In this document: piece after piece, positions 1 through 10,898 of the stretch | Layout of the letters: the number at the start of each line of letters is the position of its first letter | How positions within the stretch are numbered: position 1 is the stretch's first letter | Source: Cryptomeria japonica | Lineage: Eukaryota; Streptophyta; Pinopsida; Cupressales; Cupressaceae | Assembly: GCF_030272615.1 (NCBI RefSeq) | Contig: NC_081413.1 | Location: forward strand, 23,994,501-24,058,500 | Direction of reading: 5' to 3' | Length of the DNA: 64,000 bases | Position numbers and translations under genes: made by a program | Notes under the pieces: model-generated | Told to the model about the DNA's origin: nothing | Seen by the model: the letters and a program-made list of their open reading frames with translations, nothing else | Database searches by the model: none

Positions 1-224
1 GCCCTAATTTTGCTCACACCATGCAATAAGCTCACTTTTTCCAACATACACACTTTCTATCCCTCATTTCTTAGCCCTTGATTGGTCAGGACTAGGGCGA
101 TAATAGTCCGGTCCTCCCAATTTGGGCCCATTATGGGGCTCGTTAATGGTAACATCATTTGGGCGGGAACCTGGATCCCGTGTCAGCTCATGTCAGAAAA
201 TTAAGTTATTTTTCAACAAGCATG

Positions 225-232
225 TATAAAAG
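225..232 (+). promoter_or_regulatory. TATA box of the LTR-like fragment
   Basis: TATAAAAG followed by a purine run (gaggtc) is a good plant TATA box. It would start a transcript near 255-265, placing the hairpin module at 540-577 about 300 bases into the RNA leader. Function is inferred from sequence only. Confidence 0.45.
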
Positions 233-539
233 GAGGTCTACCCTTGTCATTTAAATAATAACAAATTCAAGATCTCAATTACATCCTAGCAAATTCAAGT
301 GAGCAAGCAATCGGTCTTCTTTCAAGTATTGGAGCATAAGTAAGGTCAAGATTCAAGCATTGGATTTGACATTCATGTTATATGTTTATGAAGACTTCAT
401 GAAACTCTAATTCCTTGTGGAGACAAACAAAACTCCATTAAAAGGTATATCATTAGTGTTTTAGACTTTATTCAACATTTCCCTCAAAAGGAAATCATTT
501 CCATCACAACAATTCAATTACATTTCATTTCAATTTCAT

Positions 540-577
540 GGTTAATTCCAAAACCAAGGTTTGACCTAAGGCAAACC
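540..577 (+). other. Two-hairpin leader module, copy in window-start LTR
   Basis: Hairpin 1 pairs GGTT (540-543) with AACC (552-555). Hairpin 2 pairs GGTTTG (558-563) with CAAACC (572-577) around the loop ACCTAAGG. Counterparts sit at 10162-10199 (E1), 23692-23733 and 34850-34891 (E2) and, reversed, 56241-56282 (E7). Compared with E1, the central pair of stem 2 is T-A here and C-G there, so pairing is kept while sequence changes. Confidence 0.5.
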
Positions 578-1080
578 CCTAATCCCAACCATTTTACCTT
601 CTCTTTTGTGTGAAAGAATACGTACGAAGTTACAATCTTTAGAATAGGCATTATTTACAAAGACGATCAGATTCCCCTTTGGATGACGAAAAGTGCGGAG
701 GACCAAAGCGATGGACATTCTGGTCTCGACATATTGGGAGATCCTTCTGGGAACAGATCCGCACACTCTTATATTGCTCAGATCTAGGTTAGTGGCTCGA
801 TCTGACAACTGTAGCTCACTATTCACGCAAAATTGTTTCAATTCCAACACATTTACCCTAATTTCAACATTTTCACAATTCAACTTAAAAGAGAGAATCA
901 AATCCCTACCCAATGAAAACCAATAGGAATTCTTATCCCTATCCTTGTTGATTTGAGGCTAGATATATTGGGTTTACCCCTCTTTAATATGGTGTTCCCT
1001 AAGCAAAAATATTAGTGGTCTTCTCCCTTTTTGTGGTGAAAACCCTAGTAATATTTTTCACCATCACACTAATTTCTAGT

Positions 1081-1526
1081 TAAAAGTATACCCCCTTTCT
1101 TAAATATTCAAAAAATAAAAATATTTGATCATACGAAGGGAGTTGTATCTTTTCAATAAAAATCAAAGAGAAAGTAATCAATAGTTTACCCAACTGTTAG
1201 TTAATAATTTGTCTTCAATTTTAACAAAATATAGTCAATTTGTTTATTATTTTAAGAAAGAAAAATTTGTTAAGTAACCTACATAATTGTATAACTTTGT
1301 CTTGGATTCTTTGTTTACTTAGGTTTGGTTACCAATTGCTTTGCCAATTTTGGTGTTGCTTGTTTTATCTCCTCCATGATATAATTTTGGGTCTTCATCT
1401 CAATGCGCTTATCTCTCTCAAGATTTATATCAAAGTATTCTTCTTGTAGTATCTCATTCTAAGGGGACTCTTACTCTTTGTTTTCTTATTTTTTATCTCA
1501 TTTCTCTTCTTTCTTATCTTCTCTTT
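1081..1526. other. AT-rich sequence, no feature recognised
   Basis: No protein motif, repeat or RNA gene was recognised. It separates the LTR-like fragment from the TRIM duplication. The open frame at 1240-1449 shows no family resemblance and has the composition of chance AT-rich DNA. Confidence 0.4.
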
Positions 1527-1556
1527 GTTTTGGTGATCTTTCGACAACAAATCTCA

Positions 1557-1900
1557 TGTTGGCAGTGGGTCAGCATCCCTCGCAAGGATTCGTGACATGG
1601 TTTAACAGCCTCTTGTGGATTCTATAAGTCTAGTGGTTGTATCGGGCATTGACAGATCGATCTTTTGGTGCGACGACAACCCTAACTTGTAACAAGTGGT
1701 ATCAGAGCTTGGTCACAGGTTCGAATCACATAGGTCGCGATGAGTGACATGGGGAGGGGGATTGTTGGTAGTGGGCCAACATCCCTTGCGGGGATTCGCG
1801 ACATGGTTTAGCAGCCTCCTGTGGATTCTATAAGTCTAGTGGTTATATTGGGCATTGACAGGTCAATCTTTTGGTGCAACGACAACCCTAGCTTGTAACA
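1557..1900 (+). mobile_element. TRIM retrotransposon, copy 1 (138-bp LTRs)
   Basis: Two 138-bp direct repeats, 1557-1694 and 1763-1900, both begin TGTTGG and end GTAACA. They flank an internal region of only 68 bp. Just inside the left repeat is TGGTATCAGAGC (1697-1708), the primer site for initiator tRNA-Met. Just before the right repeat is the purine tract ATGGGGAGGGGGA. This is the plan of a terminal-repeat retrotransposon in miniature: no protein, mobilised in trans. Flanks tctca and tctcc (4 of 5) look like the target duplication. Confidence 0.85.
1697..1708 (+). promoter_or_regulatory. TRIM primer binding site (initiator tRNA-Met)
   Basis: TGGTATCAGAGC is complementary to the 3' end of plant initiator tRNA-Met and begins 3 bases after the left LTR. 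The second copy is at 2100-2111. The following 'ggttcgaatc' resembles a tRNA B box but has no matching A box. Confidence 0.8.
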
Positions 1901-1959
1901 TCTCCTACTTTTAGACCTTAACAAGGATTGTTTTGGTGATCTTTCTACAACAACTCTCA

Positions 1960-2303
1960 TGTTGGCAGTGGGCCAGCGTCCCTCGCAAGGATTTGCGACA
2001 TGGTTTAACAGCCTCTTGTGGATTCTATAAGTCTAGTGGTTGTATTGGGCATTGACAGATCGATCTTTTGGTGCGACGATAACCCTAACTTGTAAAAAGT
2101 GGTATCAGAGCTTGGTCATAGGTTCAAATCACATAGGTCGCGATGAGTGACATGGGGAGGGGGATTGTTGGCAGTAGGCCAACATCCCTCACGGGGATTC
2201 GCGACATGGTTTAGCAGCCTCCTGTGGATTCTATAAGTCTAGTGGTTGTATCGGGCATTGACAGGTCAATCTTTTGGTGCAACGACAACCCTAGCTTGTA
2301 ACA
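1960..2303 (+). mobile_element. TRIM retrotransposon, copy 2
   Basis: Same structure as copy 1: LTRs 1960-2097 and 2166-2303, with a 68-bp interior carrying the tRNA-Met primer site and purine tract. The left LTR of this copy ends GTAAAA instead of GTAACA, which damages the terminal CA dinucleotide integrase needs. It is a passenger of the 403-bp tandem duplication. Confidence 0.85.
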
Positions 2304-2331
2304 TCTCCTACTTTTAGACCTTAACAAGGAT

Positions 2332-2991
2332 GGGTTCTAGTTCGAGGGTTGTGACTCTTCATGATTTCTTTTCACTTTTTTGTTAGTGAATATTTTATTA
2401 GTTAGTGGATGTACCTCTAAGCCCATTTCTTGATTAACATCTCCCTTCTTAATTTATTCTTGTTTTAACTTACTTATACTTATGTTAAATATCTTTTCCA
2501 AATATTCATCATTTATGGATAAGACCTTATCTGAAGTTTTTTGGAATTCCTTAAACCTATCATCTAGTTTAATTTTGATATTATTTAATTTTGGTTTATG
2601 TTTATGGTTTTTAGAAGGTTCAAACATAAGTAGGAGCCTCCATACTACAAGTTTAATTTGACACCAAGCTTCTAGATTCTTGACAACGTCATCTTTTCAA
2701 GACTACTTGACAGCCTTTTGATTCCTTTAAGTAGTAAACTTATCTTCTCTAAAGTCTTCTCCTTTTTATTTCTACTATCTTTTTCTCTCTTCACAATAAT
2801 ACCCACATCTAAATTATCAACAAAACCCCCAATGGCATGCTCTAACCTTGACTTTGTCATCATCTCCATTCTTCTTCTATGTCTTTCTTCTCTCTCCATC
2901 ATTTGTCCTTGCCTTCTTTCCTCCCCGTTAAGGCTGACCATTCTTTCTCCTTTTTTCTAAATCATTTTTCTCCTTAATCTCTCTTTAATTT
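2332..2991 (-). other. Flank of E0; minus-strand coding-like stretch
   Basis: 2332-2640 shows nothing recognisable. On the minus strand, 2941-2672 is open for 89 codons and very rich in Arg, Lys and Glu (for example EEERRQGQMMEREERHRRR-type composition), suggesting a charged helical segment. Across the E0 insertion the minus-strand frame appears to resume at 6648-6860. I do not recognise the protein. It may be an old gene or element piece that E0 split. Confidence 0.25.
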
Positions 2992-3814
2992 TAATGCAAG
3001 AGCATCCTCGATCTTTGAGCAATCTTGCATCAACCAAAAATATTTCCTTTCAGTTTTACTCTTGTTTAGTTCTTTGTGCAGTTTTCTATGTTCTTACCGG
3101 TTGGTACCAGTAGTTGCTTGTTCTTCATGGCAGATCTTGTTTTTAGTTTCCAGACAGTTTCATGTGCTTGAATCTATATTTTCCAGTTCATTTGGGTTCT
3201 TTTTGGTCAGTTATCGCTCCCGGTTGACTGTTTCTGGGTTTTGGGACAGTTCTTGTGCTTACCGGTTGGTTTTCCTTCTTTTTTGGCACAATTCTTGGCA
3301 TGTGGATCTATCTTGGGTCTTTTCCAATGTTCTTTGGCATGTGGCCGACCTTCCAGTTGAACCACATCACTTGGTTGTTATTTTATAGAAATATTTATCT
3401 AATTCTTAGGGCCGACCTAATTACACGTTTCATTTTCCTGCATTGGTGAATGTAATCTTATGAGGCCGACCCGGATATGTTTTGGTGGGTATAAATATGA
3501 TAATATGTAATCATTTGTAGGGGTAGAGGTAGTAGAACTGAGAATAAGGATAGAGATTCGCATATTGTGATTTGGTTGATTCATAGAGTCCCAATGGGAT
3601 TGTATTTGGCTTGAAGCCTACATGTAACCGATTAATTACCGGATACTCTTTGATGATAATATGATGATTATCGGATGAGTGCCGAAAGTTATAAGGCTTT
3701 AATATGATCTATTTATGTAAACTTGTTATGTTTTCTTGTTGTTTTTATTGTGTCTCTCTTGCTGCATAAGCCGGTTGACTCTTTTGAGGATTTTTACCAG
3801 TTATGGCTACATCA
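2992..3814 (+). repeat. E0 5' LTR
   Basis: It starts taatgcaagagcatcc and ends ggctacatca. The copy at 5927-6642 shares most of its length, including 'gtttagttctttgtg', 'ttcttaccggttg' and 'ggctatggctgcatca'. About 100 bp around 3180-3280 is absent from the 3' copy, which accounts for the length difference. Confidence 0.8.
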
Positions 3815-3816
3815 AT

Positions 3817-3831
3817 TGGTATCAAAGCTGG
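3817..3831 (+). promoter_or_regulatory. E0 primer binding site
   Basis: TGGTATCAAAGCTGG begins two bases after the 5' LTR. It matches the initiator tRNA-Met primer site (TGGTATCAGAGC) except for one G-to-A change. Confidence 0.7.
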
Positions 3832-3974
3832 TTATGGACTGTCTAGTGGAAGAGTCATTTGAGAACATTGAGGCATTCCTAGGGGTGGACAGATCATCGA
3901 TTGGAAGTAGGTTGTGCGTGTGTTCAATAGATCGTTGAGGGGAGGCAATTAAAACCGGTAGTTAGATCTCCAAG

Positions 3975-5884
3975 TTGAGGTATTTCACCATTGTGGAAGA
4001 AGAGATGTCGCCTAGGAGGACAAACCCCCGAAGGGTAGAGAAGATGATGGAAGACTTCAAGAATGAAGTAAGGAATGAAATACAAAACACTTTGGATGGT
4101 TTACGGAGAAACCTTGATTCTGAGGATGAATATGAGGAAGTCAGTGAAGAGCTTGAGGAAGCTGAAGGACCGGAAAATAAAAGAGAGGAAATATTCTTGA
4201 GAGCAGTGGCACAAGTGAGTAAAGTTCATAAAGTTGAGGTTTCCAAATTATTTGGAATGTTGAACCTAGAGGATCTGATTGATTGGATTAGAGAGTTGGA
4301 TGACTACTTTGAGTTTGAGGATGTCAAGGACCCACAGAGAGTCTGGTTGGCACAGACCAAGTTGAAAGGGAATGTTGCCTTGTGGTGGAAAGAATTGCAA
4401 AAAGATAGTGGAGAATGGTGAATTGAAGATAACCCAGTGGAGACAGATGGTTGCAAGATTGAAGGCCAAGTTCATAACAAGAGACTATGATTTGGAACTG
4501 TTCAAGAAGTTGCAGAACCTAAAATAGAGAAACATGACTATGAAGGAATATACTGAGGAATTCTACAAGGTGGTGATTAGATCTAGACATAGAGAGATAG
4601 ACTTAGAAAAGGTGGTGAGGTACATCAAAGGATTGGATTTTAACATTCAAGATGAGATGAGTATGTTGAATGTTTCCACAGTTGAAGAAGCTTACCAGTA
4701 TGCTTTGAAGGCTGAGGAAAAGGTGAGAAGAAGACAACTGAATAGGGGAAAGGAGAAATTCAAGATGAGTGATAGTATGAAGAAACCAGTTGAAGAAGAG
4801 GAGTCAAAAACTAAGTGGAGTAAAGAACCAAAATATAAGACACCGAGGAAAGGTAGCAGTAGCACCCGTAAATAATTTCCTTGCAAATGTTTCAAGTGTG
4901 TAGAAACTGGACATATATCCTATGAATGTAAGCAAGGGATGGTAAGAAGTTGTGTGGCAAGTGAAGAACCAGATGGTATCGGATCTGATTGTGCATCGAA
5001 GCAAGGAGAATCCCTTATGTTCAGAAGAAAGGATATCGAATGTACTCAGAGGAAGAGTCTTTTCTGGATTGTATGTAAATCTGGTGGTAAGTGTTGCAAG
5101 GTCATTGTAGATAGCAGAAGTACTGATAATTTAGTATCTGAGGAGATGGTTGTGAAGCTTGCATTCAAGAGGCTTAAGCATCCTTGTCCTTATGAGGTGA
5201 GTTGGTTACAAGATGATCAGAACATAGAGATAAAGGAGCAGTATTTGGTGAGTTTCAACATGAGGCCTTTCAAAGATGAAGTTTTGTGTGATGTTGTATC
5301 TATAAGTGCTTTCTATGTCTTGTTGGGAAAATATTGGCAGTATGATATAGGAGCTATTTATGACTATAGAAGAAACCTAGTTACTGTTGAAAAGGATGGG
5401 CAAAAGTTCACATTGATTTCTTTGAAGGATAAAGAGAAGGAGGTGAAGAATCCGAGTCCTGAAAAAAGTTGCAGTACTGAGAAACCAGTGGTAGAGGTTA
5501 TACAGGAAGGATCGATATAACCAATTGCAGAGGTCATATCAGAGGTTTGAAGAAAGATCTGATAGAATCAGTTACAGAGGTTATACTAGAAGGTGACACA
5601 AGCTTGCAAAAGGATCTGATAGTTGAGCTTGATGGATGGATGGAACCAGATGACAGAGAGCTTATGGTGATAAACCAGATAAAGTCTTGTCGCATAACCA
5701 AATCAGAGTTGCAGAAACAGAGACCATGTGCAAATCTGAAGCAAAGAAAGCGAAAAAAGGGAGTCAAAGGTTAGAGAAGCACATTGAGGCACCGGAGGAG
5801 ATAAAGAAAAGGTTGGCAGATAAGGAAGATGTTTGGATCAGAAATGAGCATGGGATCTTCATTCTGAATCCTTTTAGATTTTCA
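3975..5884 (+). pseudogene. E0 gag-NC-protease relic
   Basis: Order: acidic N-terminus; Ty3-type capsid (3975-4421) with the LKGNVALWWKEL helix and, after a frameshift near 4415, a second capsid half at 4534-4875 (MTMKEYTEEFYKVV); a CCHC knuckle CFKCVETGHISYEC at about 4888-4929; then a retropepsin fold at 4939-5520. The protease active-site triad reads DSR in DSRSTDN where the family has DSG, so it should be inactive. Breaks include the frameshift near 4415, stops at 4525 and 4873, and a further break after 5520. A short conserved tail at 5687-5884 ends the coding region. Nothing resembling reverse transcriptase lies before the 3' LTR. Gag would package RNA into particles; this copy cannot. 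Confidence 0.75.
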
Positions 5885-5926
5885 TGAGTTGTCTCTCATG
5901 GAACATCTTTTTCTACCTGGGTTTTC

Positions 5927-6642
5927 TGATGCAGGAGCATCCCCATTCGATGAGAAATCTCGCATCAACCAAAAATATTTCCTTTCAATTTTGTTCTTGT
6001 TTAGTTCTTTGTGTAGTTTTCTATGTTCTTACCGGTTGATACCAGTAGTTGCTTTTTCTTTGTGGTAGATCTTGTGTTTGGTTTCCAAACGATTTCATGT
6101 TCTTGATTCCAAATTTTCAGTTCATTTGGTTTCTTGGCATGTGGATCTATCTTGGGTCTTGTTCGATTTTCTTTGGCATGTGGTCGACCTTCCTACTGAA
6201 CTGCATCACTTGGTTGTTATTTTCTAGAAAGATTTATCTAATTCCTAGGGTCGACCTAATTAAACGTTCCATTTTCCTGTAATGGTGAATGTAATCTTAA
6301 GAGGCTGACCCAAATATGTTCCGGTGGGTAGAAATATGATAATATATAATCATTTGTAGGGGCAGAGGTAGTAGAACTAAGAATAAGGATAGAGATTCAC
6401 ATATTGTGATCTGGTTGATTCGTAGAGTCCTGGTTGGATTGTATCTGGCTTGAAGCCTACATGTAACCAGTTAATTACTAGATGTTCTTTGATGATAATA
6501 TGATGATTACCGGAAGTTCTAAGGCTTTAATATGATCTGTTTATGTGAACTTGTTATGTTTTCTTTTTGTTTTCGTTGTGTCTCTCTTGCTGCATAAGTT
6601 GGTTGACTCTTTTGAGTGTTTTTACCGGCTATGGCTGCATCA
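5927..6642 (+). repeat. E0 3' LTR
   Basis: It begins TGATGCAGGAGC and ends GGCTGCATCA, directly followed by the aattt target duplication. It pairs with 2992-3814. Confidence 0.8.
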
Positions 6643-6647
6643 AATTT

Positions 6648-9533
6648 CTTTTGTCTCCTTTGGCCATGGGTGTTTAAGATTTGGTATTGCATTACTCCTA
6701 TATTGTGTCCCATGGTGGTTACCTGGAGTTATATCAGTGGTCACATCCTTTCTTAGGTCTCTCCAAACCATTTCCTCCTTTCTATTTCTCATCCCCTTGG
6801 CACCTAACCCACTCCCACATGGTAGACATCAAGAAGACATAAATTTGATTGATCAATCATAGCTTTTCCATCATCTTTTATTTGTTTCTTGATCTGGTAA
6901 TGGTTTTATAATTTTAAAATTTTCCTAGTAAACCTCAATAGAAACTAACCAGGGTCCTAACAATAGAACCAATGTTATAAAAAAATGTTGAGGGATGCAA
7001 ACTGAAGTTCTACACCCAAAGGATTTCTAATTTTGTAGCCTTATACCCTAGACTTAGTCCCATTGAAGCAACAAGGAAAGGTATTTTGGATCCTATGCTA
7101 GTTATAAATTAAAATAAAATACCACACACACATAATAAATTAGAATTTGCTTTCCTCATACCTCCTTAATACATTATATTTCACTCTTTGATCTTTTTTT
7201 TTAATCTTTTCTATATCTTTTATTCCCATGAATAGATCTTACTAACTACTAATAGCTACAATAGGGAACATGGCCCTTAGATAATATCCCTATATTACAT
7301 CCTATCTTCAAAAGCTCCTATTCTGGACCCTTCTTGAACTACATATTGCATATTTTTGGACTGATGTATGTATATATGGGTTTTTTGGCCAATAAATATG
7401 ATTGTGGTTTCTTTCAAATTCACCCTCTCTAAATTTTCTTCAGGCTCCACCTAAGACAATAAAAAGTATATACATTAATATATAAAAATTGAATGATATA
7501 ATTACATATAACATAATAATCACTTACGATATACTGATACTCTCTAAATTATTTTTTATATCTTTTAATTCATAAAAGGGGCATGTTAACAATTTGAAGT
7601 TGTGAAGCCTTGTTGAAAGCATCAATATATAAACTAAAATAAAAACAAATATCATTCAAATTTTAAATAATAGATAGATAAAACAACAAATATAATATAA
7701 AATTTAGTAAATTGACTTCTACCTCTATCAAAGGCATTGACTGTGATACTATTGTGGGAATACCATGCATCATTGTTCTATGAATATTATGAGTATCAAC
7801 TAATGTCATCATTTAAAAATGAAATAATGTTATTAAAATACCAAAGTTTACATTGATTATTTTAGAAACTTTTAGTGATTAAAAATAGTAAAGCTTGCCT
7901 GAGTGAAAGTTGTGTGACTACTCTGATTGGTAGGTGTTGTGTTGAAGGCCCAACATTAAACTATTCAACATCCAATGTGAGCTATAATATCACCATTTAT
8001 ATAAGGTTAAAATATTCACATGTACTATATTTATTGATTCTTTACTAGTTACATTCCTATGGGATCAACATCAACATCTAATCAAGAGGTAGAGGGCCAC
8101 CAAGCATATGGTGAACGCTTTTACCCTCACATTTTACTATAATCAATCTAAAGTATAATTAATCTTACATTTAAAAATAAAATATAATAAATTAAATTTG
8201 ACCATATTTAAATTTATCTAACTATCAATACCATATGTTTGATTTAGTAAATCACCTCTCAAGGCCATCTAATGCAGTATACATGCATCGTCCTACTTGC
8301 CATGGGCATCCTCATCATCCTCAAACCCATAAACAAAAAGATTGGGGTAGTTTAATAAAGTGAGGTGTATATTGAGTCCTAGAAGAATTACCAAAATCAT
8401 CCTATGCTAGAGGCCTAGTGTGTTGTAAAAGGGTTTGAGTGAGAGAGCTAATGGACTCTAGGGTCTTGATGTCAGCACCTTCCTTCACAACTGAAGAGAA
8501 AGTGACATGTTTAAACTCTAGTCTAGATATGGGTCTCAATTCTTAGTTTTTGGAGTTTTACCCACACTTTGTCCTATTAAGAGCCCCCAAATCTACCCTA
8601 GAACTCCTACACCTTGAGTTGATTAGAGATCTCATTAAGGAAAAACTTGTAATAGATTTGCTCAAGAAAATATTACAATAATTCATTTTTATTGCATGTA
8701 GGATGGTAAAAAAATAATCCACCACCTAACCCCAAAAATTACTCCTTATACCTTTGTGGTGGAACTAATGGATAGGGAACCTTTTTCAAGTGTTGTGTAT
8801 GGATTCATTGATTTTTGGGTTAGTGAATAATGAACACAAGTAAATTTTATTTAATTTGCTCATAATTTTTTTTTGCATAAAATTGTCTTAGTTCTTCCCT
8901 CTTGTCTGACCAACTATTGATTTGGCCACTCATGGTTACTCTGTGAGAAATGATGGATTCTTGTGAATTGGAAAGAGTGGACCTATGGGAGTTTGTTGTT
9001 GCTAGATCTCTAAACTTTCTAACTAATGCCTCAAGTTATCTCTATTTTTTTCTCTTTGACCTAATATATTTTCTTACATTCCTGGAGGATGGCGAGGCAT
9101 TGAAGGAGGGGGTTCTTTTGGTTGTTCTTAAACAAGGTTTTGATGAATAGGATAATGGTTGATCATTTGATGGTGCATTCTCAACTCATAGAAATGAAAA
9201 AATTCCACTTAAAAAACTAATTAATTCTATTTATTTGATCCAAGTTTTACAATAATTTAAACTATTTTTTTTTTACCTCTTTGACCTTGGTGATGTCTGA
9301 TATATTTTTGTAATAATCTAGCATACAAATGACAATGAACAAAGTATCCAACAATGCTAGTGTTCTCCAAAACGATTGCAAATTGTGGATTTGAGGAGCA
9401 AGCAAAGATGAAAATGAGGAAGTTTTGATTGTTTTTAATGTCAATTTAACAACATGAATATATTATAATGTATTTTTATTATACTCACTAGGGGTAAAAA
9501 AGTGGCATGGCCACTTTTTGGTCCTCGTATTTT
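6648..9533 (-). other. AT-rich inter-element region with coding-like minus-strand scraps
   Basis: No recognisable family. Several minus-strand segments look exon-like: 7456-7385, preceded by a good acceptor (TTGTCTTAG); 7803-7722, followed by a donor (GAG GTAGAAG); 8920-8830 and 9150-8950; and 9444-9262, a 60-codon frame ending at a GTAAAA donor-like site. None gives a motif I can name and stops are common. This may be a decayed host gene or a captured gene read right to left. The rest is AT-rich filler. Confidence 0.2.
9497..9519. repeat. 10-bp perfect inverted repeat beside E1
   Basis: AAAAAGTGGC (9497-9506) and GCCACTTTTT (9510-9519) form a perfect stem with the loop ATG, 20 bases left of the E1 5' LTR. 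No role is evident. Confidence 0.6.
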
Positions 9534-9538
9534 TTCAT

Positions 9539-10674
9539 TGTAATATCAAAAATCACACCTTGTACAATTCAACACAACAAATGGTGCCTTCCTCCACATC
9601 ATCAGAGGTCGCGTACCACCACTTTTGTCTTTTTGCCCACCTAGATTGCTTCGTTGGCTTCAAACTGGAATCTTACCAACTTTGTTGACCTATCATCCCC
9701 AAGACACTAGATTGACGTAGAGATGTCCACATGATGCGTTAGTGTCCACGTGATGTGTTAGCATCCCATGAATCTAACATTCTGCAAGTGGTCATTTGAG
9801 TGTTATGCTTGCACTTGGAAGGAATCGTAACACCTCTTCATGCGCTCACCGATGTCAATTTTCCTTCTAGGGGCTTTATGTCTCCCATTTGAAGGCATTT
9901 TAGAGGATTCTTGATCATTTTCTTGTAGGTTAAAGCTTTTGGTAGTCTTCTTAGGCAATATTCACAAGTTTTCACGAGACCACCATTGTTGCATTCTCTA
10001 GAGCTACTCATAGTGTTGTCTTCACAGGTCTTGGAAAGGGAGTTCACTTACTTTCCTTGATTTATTTGCATATTCATAATCTTTCATCTCAATCTATTAT
10101 CACATTTCTTTCATCTTTATCATTTAATTTCATCGTTGCTATCATTTGGGTTGTCTATAGAGGTGGAAACACCAAAATGGGGGTCTGACTAAGGCAGACT
10201 CCAAAACACAACCCCCAACATTTTCCTTCTTGCTTGTGTGAAGGTTTACAATAATGGGAAGGTAGTCACCTTGCGGGAGGCTTCAATCATGGACCGGCTT
10301 TGAGCTTCCCTCACTCCTTCTTCTCATGTCATTCTAGTATTTCGTATTCTGCATCATTAGCTTAGTTGGTTGTTTTCCGTATTTATTTAGTAATATAGTC
10401 ATAATTGCCATTTCTATACAAATTTTGTACCCCGTCCTTATAGGATGACAGTGTGTCACGTTGGTGTCCTAGTCTCTCACGCTCGTCTTTGAGAAAAAGG
10501 CTTAACAAAGTCATTCGAGAACTTTGTTTGATAGTAATTTGCCTTATTCTTCATTTAGTTTAGCATTTTCATCCCCTGGATCACACTAAGTGCCAGTTTA
10601 AGTGAGGTAGAAAGAAGGTAGGTTTGTTCCATAAGGTCCATCACCTTGGGGGGTAATAAATCTAGTCCTCTACA
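9539..10674 (+). repeat. E1 5' LTR
   Basis: It starts TGTAATATCAAAAATCACACC and ends CCTCTACA. It matches 42936-44027 throughout, for example 'ttttgcccacctagattgc' against 'ttttgcccacctggatcgc'. It contains the hairpin module at 10162-10199. Confidence 0.85.
10162..10199 (+). other. Two-hairpin leader module, E1 5' LTR copy
   Basis: Hairpin 1 is GGTG-GAAA-CACC (10162-10173), with a GNRA-type tetraloop. Hairpin 2 is GTCTG-ACTAAGG-CAGAC (10183-10199). Both stems are perfect. In the older-looking 3' LTR (about 43540-43577) hairpin 2 is damaged (GTGTG/TAGAC). Confidence 0.5.
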
Positions 10675-10677
10675 TTT

Positions 10678-10697
10678 TGGTGAACCTAATGTGAACC
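10678..10697 (+). promoter_or_regulatory. E1 primer binding site
   Basis: TGGTGAACCTAATGTGAACC starts three bases after the 5' LTR. The E2 site at 24355 is TGGTGAACCCGACATGAATC and the E7 site (minus strand, near 63140) is similar, so the three share one primer type that is not initiator tRNA-Met. I cannot name the tRNA from memory. Confidence 0.65.
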
Positions 10698-10898
10698 TGT
10701 TGCATTATCATTTTCTTTGGTCTTTGTTTCTTAACTGCATTTAAAGACAAAAAAAAAGACAAACATTATCACATCTTAACCTTGAAACAAACCTCAAAAA
10801 TAACTCTCTTTATCACAAGTGCTATAGACTTGTGACATCCTTGTAGTGTGGTCAAAGTGTTGTGAAGCTTGTCCATTAGATTTACGACCTAGAATACC

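Larger units (their letters stand above)
1..1080 (+). repeat. LTR-like fragment, left end of window (Tat-like family)
   Basis: The stretch reads like an LTR: a TATA box at 225-232, then a leader with the motif GGTTTGACCTAAGGC followed by a pyrimidine-rich 'ccttctcttttgtgtgaaag' block. The same order (GTCTGACTAAGGC, then 'ccttcttgcttgtgtgaagg') occurs in the E1 LTR near 10181-10245 and, more loosely, in E2. Its left boundary is outside the window and no second copy lies inside, so it may be a solo LTR or the end of an element to the left. The right boundary (about 1060-1080) is a guess. No protein domain is seen in the short open frames here. Confidence 0.5.
1527..2331 (+). repeat. Tandem duplication of a 403-bp block containing a TRIM
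   Basis: Bases 1527-1929 and 1930-2332 align at a constant offset of 403 bp. Each unit holds about 30 bp of left flank (gttttggtgatctttc...), one complete TRIM, and about 28 bp of right flank (tctcctacttttagacc...). Because both flanks are copied with the element, this is one insertion followed by segmental duplication, not two insertions. Confidence 0.85.
2992..6642 (+). mobile_element. E0: non-autonomous Ty3-type LTR element (gag/protease only)
   Basis: The element is bounded by LTRs 2992-3814 and 5927-6642 and flanked by identical 5-bp duplications aattt (2987-2991 and 6643-6647). Its interior has a tRNA-Met-type primer site and a gag, zinc knuckle and retropepsin reading frame. It has no reverse transcriptase, RNase H or integrase. 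Gag resembles that of E3 and both LTR families start near TGATGCAGGAGC, so a chromovirus of that type is a plausible helper. The LTRs differ visibly (823 and 716 bp), implying an old insertion. Confidence 0.85.

Noticed and set aside
1709-1730. tRNA B-box-like ggttcgaatc after the TRIM primer site
   Set aside because: No A box at the right distance and no cloverleaf. Sequences after a tRNA-Met primer site often resemble the T arm because the primer match extends into it.
2718-3449. Hydrophobic plus-strand frames resembling secreted or membrane proteins
   Set aside because: T-rich DNA, partly inside the E0 5' LTR. Codon patterns do not persist in the 3' LTR copy.
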